Shown here piece by piece: positions 41,289-50,246 of a stretch of 64,000 nucleotides of DNA. Positions within the stretch are counted from its first letter, which is position 1. Each line of letters starts with the position of its first letter. The DNA comes from Lucinisca nassula (lineage: Eukaryota; Mollusca; Bivalvia; Lucinida; Lucinidae): the NCBI GenBank assembly GCA_963580285.1, contig OY757014.1, positions 15,142,725 to 15,206,724 of the forward strand, given 5' to 3'. A program made the translations under genes and the position numbers. The notes under the pieces were generated by a model. It was not told where the DNA came from. It saw nothing but the letters and a program-made list of their open reading frames with translations, and made no database searches.

Positions 41289-41639
41289 TATAATAGTGGT
41301 GGTCCTTGTTCTGCAGTGAAGTACAGTGAGACCTCAATGGTTTGTTTACCATGGCCGAAACAAACTTGTTTTTGAATCACTAGACAATTCTTCCCATCAC
41401 AAAAACACTCTATTAATTGTAAATATTTAACAAAAAGGTGCTAAATATCGGTAACTTGAGAGTAGGGTAGATAGGAGCCAGACCATATCAAAATCTACAA
41501 GGACTTCTGTGTGTCAAGCCAAGACTTACCAGACATATGAAACCGATCTAGCTGGAGCCTTTGCTTGTGCATTATGATAACACATCCATACGACATTGTG
41601 CATTCTTTCATAACTTTTCTAGTGAATATTTGGGATATT
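41289..41639. other. No gene seen
   Basis: A partial Tigger-like end (TACAGTGAGACCTCAATGG, 41321) and unassigned DNA. Confidence 0.4.
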
Positions 41640-41652
41640 TTCTTTACCCTTA

Positions 41653-41990
41653 GGACCGGCCCCGATATCTCAGTTGATAGAGTGTCCGCTCCAGGGAACG
41701 GGAGGTCACGGGTTCGATCCCGGGCCGCGACATACCAAAGTCGTTAAGAATGGTACTAGCTGCTCCTCGCTTGGCACTCAGATTTACGGGGTAAAGCTAG
41801 GACTGGTCGACCCAGTGTCAGGATAATGTGACTGGGTGTGGTATCATGTAATGTGTCTAGGACATGATACTTCAGTGAGGTAGCACTATAAAAGTGAGCA
41901 TTGAGCTCCCTGTCGCAACCAGACACCGTCGTGATATGACTGAAAAATTGTTGAAAGTGACGTTTAACCCGAATTCACGCACACACACAA
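41653..41990 (+). repeat. tRNA-derived SINE with 13-bp target-site duplication
   Basis: The head has an A box (ATATCTCAGTTGATAGAG, 41665-41682) and a B box (GGTTCGATCCC, 41711-41721) within a tRNA-like GGCCCCG...CGGGCCGCGAC. A 250-bp body follows, then the end GTTGAAAGTGACGTTTAACC and a CACACACACAA tail. TTCTTTACCCTTA flanks it exactly on both sides (41640-41652 and 41991-42003). It looks like a clean and fairly young insertion. The tail word GACGTTTAACC resembles the S3 tail, suggesting the same helper LINE. Confidence 0.9.
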
Positions 41991-42048
41991 TTCTTTACCC
42001 TTATACGGCTAAATAAATTCATTATGACAAACATGTCTACCAACCTAG

Positions 42049-42170
42049 TAAAGTGCATTTGTTCAGCTCACAAACAGAATGACAAATGGTGTAGATCCTT
42101 ACCAGTTGGCTTCTGTGGATCTACAGTTTGCAAAGGTAGGGGTTGTCGTGTTCAGCAGAATAAAGGTTAA
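42049..42170. mobile_element. TTAA-A MITE, truncated
   Basis: It has GACAAATGGTGTAGATCC, a shortened hairpin (TTGGCTTCTGTGGATC), GGTAGGGGTTGTCGTGTTCA and the end GCAGAATAAAGGTTAA. Confidence 0.6.
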
Positions 42171-42177
42171 TTATACA

Positions 42178-42262
42178 CATTACTCCAAACATAGGTTGTG
42201 GGTGCTCATTAGCACCACTTCACTGAGTACCCACAGTCTATATTATCTTGGAGCAGAAAAAT
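42178..42262. mobile_element. Hairpin-C MITE fragment
   Basis: ACATAGGTTGTGGGTGCTCA and CACTGAGTACCCACAGTCTA are the arms, and GAGCAGAAAAATC follows. Confidence 0.5.
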
Positions 42263-42986
42263 CTCCTGTAAGCCAAGATTTCTTCTCTATGTAATATAGT
42301 AGAATTCCTATGTTAAGACCACCTTTGGGACTGTTCAAAAGTGGTCTTTAAGACCACTTTTGAACGTCCCAAAGGTGCTCTCTGATCAGAGGACACTGTA
42401 CGCAAAAAACACAAAGAAATAATAACTGCAACCTACTAAATAAGCTTTTTACAGCAGCATTAGTCTTAATTTTAAGTGGTCTTAATAGCAGAATTTTACT
42501 GTATATAGAGGGGTTTACAGGGGTGTTCATTATATGATGTGATCTTAGTATAACCCAGAGGCTATGTATCATTGAATAGCCCTGAGGTTATAGAAGGCTC
42601 ATGCAGCCAGCTGTGCAGGCTGATCTGAATCTTTGCCGGTCTCACAAGTCTTGTAGGTTTTGTTATGTGCTGGCTGTGTTCACGGTAATTATTCATTTCA
42701 TTTCTGTTTCAATAGGGTAAGGCTGGTATCTGATTGCTTTAGTGCTTACTAATACAGTAACTGTCAGTTAGATGTCTGTATTTCTGAGTTTTAGTGCAGT
42801 TCTGTCACTTTTTGCGGCATATGATCTGGGCCTGCTCTGTTTGCCAGTGAACCTTTGTCGGTATCACATATAAAATGGGTTAATCCTTAAGTGAATATCT
42901 GTTGGTAGCTCGTACAGTTTTCATCTGATCAAGCTGAAACTTGCTAGACTGTTAAGACTAGTATGTGTGTAATAGTAGTCATGTAT
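42263..42986. other. MITE fragments; no gene
   Basis: At 42303-42500, TTAAGACCACCTTTGGGACT / GGTCTTAAGACCACTTTTG is an inverted MITE of unknown family. TTAA-B end words (CTGCTCTGTTTGCCAG, AAAATGGGTTAA) end at 42883. Confidence 0.4.
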
Positions 42987-43218
42987 GGCCCCGTCAAGCG
43001 ATTTTGGTACTTATCACCTATGTGAGCAGCGAAGGTTCAGGCGAGCCTGCGCATCCGCGCAGTCTCGCCAGAACCTTCCCTGCTCGCTCATACAAGCAGT
43101 GAATCAAGAGGAACCTTCAGACAGAAAGCCATATCCCTGGCCCCTCTGAATGGCTGGGCATGCGCAGTTAGAATTTGTCATGACGGAATGCTCGAAGACA
43201 CAAATTCGCTTCGCGGGA
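42987..43218 (-). mobile_element. CCCCGCCAAGCG MITE, left member of an inverted pair
   Basis: It starts GGCCCCGTCAAGCGATTTTG and ends CAAATTCGCTTCGCGGGA. It carries the long GC-rich middle (GCGAGCCTGCGCATCCGCGC) and GAATCAAGAGGAACCTTCAG. It is the reverse complement of the next element. Confidence 0.8.
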
Positions 43219-43268
43219 CTCGTATGTTATTTCATTGTCAGATAGGGAAGAGTAGAAAGGATATATGA

Positions 43269-43500
43269 GCCCCGCCAAGCGAATTTGTGTCTGAGCATTC
43301 TGTCATGACAAATTTTAACTGCGCATGCCCAGCCATTCAGAGGGGCCAGGGATATGGCTTTCCGTCTGAAGGTTCCTCTTGATTCACTGCTTGTATGAGC
43401 GAGCAGCGAAGGTTCTGGCGAGACTGCGCGGATGCGCAGGCTCGCCTGAACCTTCTCTGCTTGCATAGGCGATAAATCCCAAAATCGCTTGGCGGGGCCC
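43269..43500 (+). mobile_element. CCCCGCCAAGCG MITE, right member of an inverted pair
   Basis: It starts AGCCCCGCCAAGCGAATTTG and ends AAAATCGCTTGGCGGGGCCC. With 42987-43218 it makes a 514-bp palindrome with a 50-bp unique spacer. The short-form copy is at 22851-23012. Frames on the minus strand here only read the repeat. Confidence 0.8.
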
Positions 43501-43824
43501 ATATAAGGGTGATGGATACAACTGCTATATTTTCTAGGTTTTGAACCAAGGGAGACAATTGCCTGTGTACATCCCTCTAAGCTAAAACCTCGAAAACAGA
43601 TTTATTCTTAAAGGAAAGAATTTGCTCCTCAGAGGCAGAATCTAAAAGGAAAGGAGCTAGTTATTTCCTTTGAAGAGTTGACATGTATAGATAGAGGATA
43701 AAACATTATTTGAAAGTGTGGCTTCATCTGAAGATGTATTCATTTCCCATCAAAGATATTCCTAGATGTCTCTTTAGAACTGTTTTCTGTACTGGTAAGT
43801 CCAATAAGCAGTAACAACATACAG
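43501..43824. other. No gene; GAAAGAATTTGCTCC fragment
   Basis: AAAGGAAAGAATTTGCTCCT and AGGAAAGGAGCTAGTTATTT (43609-43670) belong to the palindrome family seen at 16795. Otherwise unassigned. Confidence 0.4.
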
Positions 43825-44023
43825 TTAACCCTTATCTTGCTCAATATTCATTTAAGCCACACCCATTTCATGTCTATCAACCAATCAAATTACTTGATGT
43901 AATTTATTGCTACAAATTCATTAATTGAATGTTAAACAGTGCAGATCCTTCAGAAGCCATCTGATCTGGATCTACACTGTTTCCAAAGATAGGGGTTGTC
44001 GTGAACAGCAAGATAAGGGTTAA
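43825..44023. mobile_element. TTAA-A MITE with internal deletion
   Basis: TTAA at 43825-43828 and 44020-44023. One hairpin arm has lost about 14 bases (GCAGATCCTTCAGAAGCC), so the palindrome no longer closes. The remaining parts match 46117-46329. Confidence 0.8.
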
Positions 44024-44129
44024 ACTACAGTAGCTTACCTAAAACATGACACTTTTTACATGTTAACCCATTTTGGAGACATCTTGGTTTTCAGTAGTAC
44101 TCTTATTTTTTTTTGGTATCATTGTTTTA

Positions 44130-44205
44130 TCGTGGAATGTGTTGTGTGTACTCCTTAGAATTGCTAAATTGTGTTGATGCTTACGAGTACACACAACTCA
44201 CTATC
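44130..44205. mobile_element. Hairpin-C MITE fragment
   Basis: ATGTGTTGTGTGTACTCCTT and TTACGAGTACACACAACTC are diverged arms. Confidence 0.5.
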
Positions 44206-44360
44206 ATTTTATAGATTTAAAAGATGTCCCTATGCCTCCATACTTGGTACTGTGATTTATCCACAGTGGCTAGACTTAACCCTTATCTTGAAAAAAGGTG
44301 AAAATTCAGGTGTTTTAGAGATTGACTATGGGGTAAAGACTGAGAAGTAAGAAAACTATC

Positions 44361-44573
44361 TTAACCCTTATCTTGCTGAATATTCATTTAAGCTACACCC
44401 ATCCCTGCCTATCAACCAATCAAAATACTTGATGTAATTTATTGCTACAAATTCATAAACGGAATGTCAAACCGTGTAGATCCTGATCAGATGGGTTCTT
44501 CAGAAGCCATCTGGTCTGGATCTGCACTGTTTCCAAAGATAGGGGTTGTCGTGAACAGCATGATAAGAGCTAA
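44361..44573. mobile_element. TTAA-A MITE
   Basis: It runs from TTAA 44361-44364 to CTAA 44570-44573. The hairpin is GATCAGATGGGTTCTTCAGA with two mismatches. It lies 340 bp from the previous copy in the same orientation. Confidence 0.75.
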
Positions 44574-45227
44574 AATTGTCCTCGTTACTCTTCCTTGAAG
44601 TAAGAAAACTATCTTAAAATTGTCCTCGTTACTCTCCCTTACCTTGAGTTACGTGTCTAGTGTTAGAACCCAGGTTCATGTGAGAGTAGTTATATGTAGA
44701 TAAGCATAAAACGTATGTTGTTGTTGTTTGTTAGACGTATGTTACAGTTTGTATATATCCTATATATACATGTACAGACTTTGTAAATACTGTAAATAAA
44801 TAGTAAGACTTGAAAGAAAGGATCTTGAGCAAATGAACAAAATCATGTTTTCTCTTTTAAAAGTTTCTGGTCCCAGTTCTGTTAATCATGGTTATTAATA
44901 TTGACTAAGAGAAACACATTGCTTTCTGACTCTTTTTATCTTATTATTATATTGTTTCTTCCATGAATAACAAATTGTGATCAATAATTTTGAGAACTTC
45001 CTTCTTCCATTTCATGAGAACCATTGTTAAAATAAGACTTCTTTGGATTTGCAATGGGTGATCAATCATTTTGAGAGGGTAACCTCATATAAACAAAGTC
45101 CCGACAAAACCTGTCTTTCAGGTTTGCAACCCGATAGGACACAAACTGTCCTGTTCAACTACACAGACTGGTAGGCATCTTGAAATTATTGATATAGTGT
45201 TTTGTTTTATTGCAACAAATTCTCCAA
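44574..45227. other. No gene seen
   Basis: AT-rich DNA. TGTAAATAAATAGTAAGAC near 44794 resembles a poly(A) region but I can attach it to no coding sequence. Confidence 0.4.
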
Positions 45228-45413
45228 TGTCAAACAGTGCAGCTACTGATCAGATGGCTTCTGAAGAAGCCATCTGATCAGTAGCTACACTGTTTGCACA
45301 GGAAGAATATATCCTAAGATAAGATTTATTTAAAGTTGGCAAGTTATAAACGATACAACATAAGCTCTGTATTAGCTTTTGAACCGAACCTGGTTCCGCA
45401 GGATAAGGATTAA
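45228..45413. mobile_element. TTAA-A MITE with co-varied hairpin arms
   Basis: The hairpin reads CAGCTACTGATCAGATGGCT / GCCATCTGATCAGTAGCTAC, perfectly paired. Other copies have GATCCTGATC against GATCTGGATC, which is imperfect. One end is TTAA 45410-45413 (GGATAAGGATTAA); the other is lost. Confidence 0.65.
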
Positions 45414-45707
45414 CCTAGCAATGCATTAAGCAGCTGGGCTCATGCTGTGACCATGTACCAAGCAGACAAGACAGAAGGTTCATGCTCCAAAGTATTTCAG
45501 ATACATTATGAATATATGGAGAAATCAGATTTTTTTTTTCCAGACACAGGCATACTCAATAGCAATACGTTCTGTCTAACACAAAGTTCAAAATGTAAAT
45601 ATTCAGCCACTTAGTTCTAACATTCCATGGGTTTGCATAGAAGTGCTGATTTAGCTACTAACACAGTTACTAAAATGTGACAAATGCTGTACAGTGAAAA
45701 TCTGCTA
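45414..45707. other. Nothing recognised
   Basis: Unassigned AT-rich DNA. Confidence 0.4.
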
Positions 45708-45920
45708 TTAACCCTTGTCCTGCTGAATATTTAAATATGTCACACCCACTACTGATTATCAGCCAATCAGATTACTTGATGCAAATTACTGCAGCAAATT
45801 CATAAATTGGATGGCAAACAATGAAGATCCTGATCAGATGGCTTCTTCAGAAGCCATCTGATCTGGATCTACATTGTTTCAAAGATATAGCATATCCAGG
45901 CTCAGCAGGACAAGGGTTAA
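45708..45920. mobile_element. TTAA-A MITE
   Basis: TTAA at 45708-45711 and 45917-45920. The hairpin GATGGCTTCTTCAGAAGCCA is perfect. The right TTAA is followed by GACC, as at 46117-46329. Confidence 0.85.
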
Positions 45921-46116
45921 GACCACCTAAAATTAGGACTAATTCTGCTTTAAAAAGCTTCTTTAGAAGGATGCAGTTATTCTTTCTTCACATTTTCTGC
46001 ACACAATGTCCTCTGTTCAAAGACCACTTTTGAACAGTCCAAAAGGGGGTCTTAATATAGGAATTTTACTCTATTTACTGCAGAGAAAATGGACAGTGCC
46101 CCTTCTCCACTGAATT

Positions 46117-46329
46117 TTAACCCTTCTCTTGCTGAATATTCATTTAAACCACACCCATTTCTGTCTATCAACCAATCAAATTACTTGATGTAATTTATTG
46201 CTACAAATTCATAAACTGAATGCATAACAGTGTAGATCCTGATCAGATGGCTTCTGAAGAAGCCATCTGATCTGGATCTACACTGTTTGCAAAGATAGGG
46301 GTTGTCGTGAACAGCAAGATAAGGGTTAA
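46117..46329. mobile_element. TTAA-A MITE, near-consensus copy
   Basis: TTAA at 46117-46120 and 46326-46329, exactly 213 bp in all. The ends are CCCTTCTCTTGCTGAATATT and GAACAGCAAGATAAGGG. The hairpin GATCAGATGGCTTCTGAAGA / AGCCATCTGATC is perfect. It has the parts of a consensus copy: ATCAACCAATCAAATTACTT, GGGGTTGTCGTGAACAGC. Confidence 0.85.
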
Positions 46330-46687
46330 GACCAGTCTTTGACTGGGCACACCCATTCTTGAAAATAGAGTTATTTAAACAGGATGGCAAACATTGTAGA
46401 TCCAAATGAGATGCCACATAATGAGCCATCTCATCTGGATCTACAATGTTTGCATAGGTACCTGTACCAGTCTACAGTGTTGAAGGGTTAGCACAACAAA
46501 TGCAGACAGTATTGTATCCCCACAAAATCCATGCCACGTGTCTGGGATAGATAATTATTTTATACACCAGACAAACACAGAATCCCTTCCAAACATCCAC
46601 CCTGTTTTTCAGTTCCCATAATAATTGAATAGCCACAAAGTTCTTTCCACAAAGTTCTTTCGGAATTTGATTTAACTAAAACATTTA
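46330..46687. other. Palindrome fragment; no gene
   Basis: GGCAAACATTGTAGATCCAA ... GAGATGCCACATAATGAGCC ... GATCTACAATGTTTGC (46385-46454) is a shared-cassette hairpin with no recognisable ends. Confidence 0.45.
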
Positions 46688-46886
46688 TTAACGCTAAGCA
46701 CCCTCGGTAAAAATTTCAGCAGACGTCATTTTAAAATATTTCTCTTACTCTTCCCTGAAAACAGGTTTTGACATTCCATGCAAATTGACAATTTGCGTAA
46801 AATTTCAAAACCTGTTTCAGGTAATAATAAGAAAAATATCATCAATTTGTTGTCTGCTGGATAGCCCAGGGAGTGGTAAAGGTTAA
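46688..46886. mobile_element. TTAA-G MITE
   Basis: It runs from TTAA 46688-46691 to TTAA 46883-46886. The ends are CGCTAAGCACCCTCGGTA and CCCAGGGAGTGGTAAAGG. The right end resembles that of the 7.1-kb element (CTGAGTGGTAAAGGG), so the two may use the same transposase. The inner palindrome is CAGGTTTTGACATTCCATG ... AAATTTCAAAACCTG. Confidence 0.6.
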
Positions 46887-47137
46887 ATCTTTTACATTAA
46901 GGGGAATGGATAAAACTGCAACGTTATCTGTCATTTTTACACGGGAGAAGACCGGGTTCCTACAGACTGAGTTCATTCAGACAAAGAGGTCTACTTGATT
47001 GGGAGAGAATTTGTTGCTGATGAGTGAATTCATTTAAGAATGGATCCTTTATGGCTTTGGCAGACAAAACCTCCTTCCTTAGCTCCAGATAAGGATCCAT
47101 CACAAGAATGATATTTGGGTTGATTATAAAAACATGT

Positions 47138-47348
47138 TTCTGTAATGTTTCTAAGTATTGGGACAGATAGGCCTAAGCAAACAGTACAGACCCAGATCAG
47201 ACTGCTTGAGCAGACTGATCAGGGTCTGCACTGTTGTGTCATTCTCTCTGCACCCCTTGGACTCCTTGCTGGATCATGAAACAAATTTGCTAAAAATTTA
47301 GGAGAATTAAGTCCTCAAGGTGTCAAAGGTTTTAGGCTTTTTACAGTA
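47138..47348. mobile_element. Cassette-D MITE
   Basis: It contains GACAGATAGGCCTAAGCAAA, a shortened hairpin (ATCAGACTGCTTGAGCAGAC), CTGCACCCCTTGGACTCC and the end TTTTAGGCTTTTTACAGTA. Confidence 0.6.
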
Positions 47349-47390
47349 TTTGTACCTGCTAGAACCTCTTGTAGGTGATTCTAAAAACAT

Positions 47391-47635
47391 TTTTTTTTTT
47401 TTTTTTTTTTTTTTTTTGATTTGGGTTTTACGGCCCTTTCAAGATTATTTCACTCATATCGAGCCAATCGTTAATCATAGGTGGGCGAAAACCGGAGTAC
47501 CCGGAGAAAAACCACCTGACCTTCTGTTGCAGAAGTTGGCGTCTCACACGTGACCTGAGCGAGGCTCGAACCCACGGCGGTGAGAGACCTAATGACTAAG
47601 AGTCAGCGCTCTAATCCATTAGGCCACGGAGGCCC
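47391..47635 (-). repeat. tRNA-derived SINE (S1) with 16-bp target-site duplication
   Basis: On the minus strand it starts GGGCCTCCGTGGCCTAATGG (A box) and has the B box GGGTTCGAGCC (plus coordinates 47563-47573). It runs to AACCCAAATCAAA and a poly(A) tail that appears as T at 47391-47417. GTGATTCTAAAAACAT is repeated exactly at 47375-47390 and 47636-47651. It is a clean retroposed insertion into a GTGATTCTAAAAACAT site. Confidence 0.9.
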
Positions 47636-47651
47636 GTGATTCTAAAAACAT

Positions 47652-47971
47652 AATTTATGTTTCTAGCAAGAAACATTGCAGATCGTCGCTTGTCTTCTTT
47701 ACACCTTATCTGGAGCTGTACCTTTTGTGTATCAGTTCCATCTGAGGGGAATGTATACACAAAGGGGAGGTAACACTTTCTAAAATATTTTGGTCCCTTA
47801 TCAAAGGTCTGCTCTTATTTGAGAGAATTAAATTGTGCTCCCGAGGAGCAACTCTTATTTCATCAAGGGTAAACCCCCTTTTTTGGAGGGGTTCAGTTTG
47901 CAGGAATACTAGCAGGCAGAAGTATCAAAAGTTGTCTTTCTTGTTTGTTGGTTTGGAGTTTAAATCAATTT
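47652..47971. other. No gene seen
   Basis: Unassigned. AACCCCCTTTTTTGGAGGGGTT (47870-47891) is a short self-complementary word. Confidence 0.35.
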
Positions 47972-48160
47972 ATGCAGGGAAACCCCAAAATGGGTCCTTG
48001 GCAAACAGTGCAGGTCCTGATCAGATGCCGCAGAATGCGGCATCTGATCAGGACCTTCACTGTTTGCAGAAAGTTCAACCATTTTCAAATCAAATTTCTG
48101 AAAATGACAGCAATAACAACCCTTAAATTTCACAATGGACTCTTGTACAAAAAGGGTTAA
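47972..48160. mobile_element. TTAA-B MITE, inverted, left end degraded
   Basis: It contains GGGAAACCCCAAAATGGGTC, a perfect hairpin CAGATGCCGCAGAATGCGGC / ATCTG, AGTTCAACCATTTTC and the end TTGTACAAAAAGGGTTAA (TTAA 48157-48160). Confidence 0.75.
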
Positions 48161-48656
48161 CAACCCAGTCAACACTTTAGGTCATGTCCAGCAGGTCAGT
48201 TCACATAACTGCACTTTTCCTGGGCAGTTAACTAGTACAGTGCACAGTCATTGCCAGAAAATGACAACACCTCTTCTTGAATCATAAAGGAGATAATGAC
48301 TGTAAAATGAATTATATAAAATAACAGAAAATATGTCCAGTGCATCCATTCCCTTTAAGCTGATGTGTGTATAGCTGTATCTTTAGCTGCCTTGTAGAAT
48401 AACTGTATGGCTAGTTGGGATTTGTTTTGTACAGATAGTTGAACCAACCATTTTATAATAATGACATGTAATTCCAAAAGTTTCTCAGTGAGAAACTATG
48501 TTATAATGAGCATGTATATTTTGCCCATCAAAAGATATTACCAAATAAAAAATTAAATCTTAAACCTTGAATTGTGATCTTATTTGTCTTTAACTGAACA
48601 ATGTCACAGTCTAGTGTTGTTTGGTTTGTGTATGTGCTGATGTATGTAAATGCACA
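48161..48656. other. Possible 3' UTR-like stretch; no coding sequence
   Basis: Low-repeat AT-rich DNA ending in CCAAATAAAAAATTAAATC (48540-48558), which contains a poly(A) signal hexamer. A degenerate S3 word (CCCAGTCAACACTTTAGGTC) is at 48165. There is no frame to attach it to, so a host 3' UTR is only a possibility. Confidence 0.25.
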
Positions 48657-48658
48657 TA

Positions 48659-48984
48659 CAGTAGAACTTCGATGGCTCGAACATTGATGGCTCGTTTAAC
48701 ATGGCTGAGTCGAACCCGTTCTTGAGCCCCTAGGAAAGTCCTCTACATAAGGAATGGTGCGAGATAATTTAGGAGACTTTCCTCTTTTATCATGCAAATG
48801 TATGCTATGTGCACTCATTAGAATCGCCTCGATGAGTTGATTCTAATGAGTACACACAGCATACATTTTCATTGCAGGACACTGAAAATATGTCAAAAAG
48901 TACCTCGTTATGCCTCCTGGCAATAAGCCTCTGTGGCTCGAACTACCCCTGTCTCAAAGGTGTTGGAGACATTGAAGTCGACTG
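48659..48984. mobile_element. Tigger-like MITE carrying a hairpin-C MITE
   Basis: The ends CAGTAGAACTTCGATGGCTC and, on the other strand, CAGTCGACTTCAATGTCTCC are inverted repeats. TA flanks both (48657-48658, 48985-48986). At about 48800-48873 a hairpin-C core (GTGCACTCATTAGAATCGCC / GATTCTAATGAGTACACAC) interrupts it. Confidence 0.7.
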
Positions 48985-49130
48985 TACATGTATATGTCCA
49001 TGACACTTACATGACTGATCCCTAACCCATTTTGTTCAGGGGGGAAACCCCTGAACCCAACACTGGCCAACAGTGAAGGCCCAAATCATCCAGCACTAAA
49101 TTTCATGCCTATCCAGTTGAGCATGATATA

Positions 49131-50011
49131 TACTGAGCAAAAGTGAAAACACTACACTAAACAATCAGTTTTTCTGGCTACTGTGGCAAGTGAAATTGAT
49201 CAAATGGAAGTACATAATATTGCCCAATCATTTGGCAATCGATGAATGGAAGTTTTATCAGTTTGCATCCTTTGGCATCTGAGTTATGCTTCTTAAAGTG
49301 ATTTAAGCATTATTCATAAAAAAATAAAAAATAAAAATAAAATCTGTGTGGCAAATCAGATAAGGTCCTACTCAAGGAGCAATAAAACACATAAAAGTCT
49401 CATTTCATGTTGAAACAAGGTTTGCAATCAACATTGTATGTGACAATATTGTAAATTATCTCCCTTTGTGAAAAAACAGGGAGTATCAAATGTTTCATAT
49501 TTGTTGTTATATGGCATTTTTCGAAACAAATAATTTGCAGGATTATTGACGCCTTTATGCACATCATTCCTACCATTGTCATGGACAAGTATGTCTAGCC
49601 TTTCATTTAGCGGCACATTGAGTTCACGTTTACAATTTGATGGAAAAACTGTATGTAAAAGTGAATTATCATAAAGATCAAACACATTTTGATAGGTCCT
49701 TCGCAAACTCCGAATTACTGATGTCAAGATGACCATTTTATACTGTAGCACAGGATTAGGAGTCTGTTTTGAATGTGTGATGACCTATACTGGGTGAGAT
49801 TTCTGTTCACATTGAACATCTTAAAAATGGGTCCTCTGTCGCATATGAAAGCCACTCCTGTATTCTCTTTTTCAATTCAGCTGCTAAATTCATTTGATTA
49901 GGGATAGCAGAGTCTTTGAACTTTTATATGCTTCTCAATCAGATAATCTTATTTTGTTAGTCAATTACATGTCATACAATTCAGGTGTAGCATTATTATT
50001 TTTGTTCAGTA
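49131..50011. mobile_element. Tc1/mariner-like element, decayed
   Basis: TATATACTGAGCAAAAGTGA (49127-49146) is mirrored by ATTTTTGTTCAGTATATA (49998-50015), giving terminal inverted repeats CTGAGCAAAA / CTGAACAAAA flanked by TA. A minus-strand frame (49428-49751) ending ...NYLFRKMPYNNKYETFDTPC may be a remnant of its gene; I recognise no domain. Confidence 0.45.
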
Positions 50012-50246
50012 TATATAAAAAAAAGAAAATAAATTTTAGCTCGGCTGTTTTCGAAGAAAACGACGAGGTATTGTCATAGCTCTGGCTGCGTCTGCTTCGT
50101 CGTCGTGAAAAAAACTTGGACATTTTGTAATAGCTATGTCATTACTGAATATATTTACTTGAAACTCGGTCTAGTCGTTCATTATGAAAAGGGGAACTCA
50201 TACCAATAGGTGAGGTAACCCTCAAAATATTTTTGGCACCCTTTTT

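Noticed and set aside
41653..41730. A tRNA gene
   Set aside because: A and B boxes are present but acceptor and anticodon arms do not pair properly, and the sequence continues into a SINE body with a tail and target duplication.
47563..47635. A tRNA gene on the minus strand
   Set aside because: It is the head of the S1 SINE, with a poly(A) tail and an exact 16-bp target duplication around the whole element.
48161..48600. A host gene 3' UTR
   Set aside because: A poly(A) hexamer alone is weak in AT-rich DNA and no coding sequence is attached.
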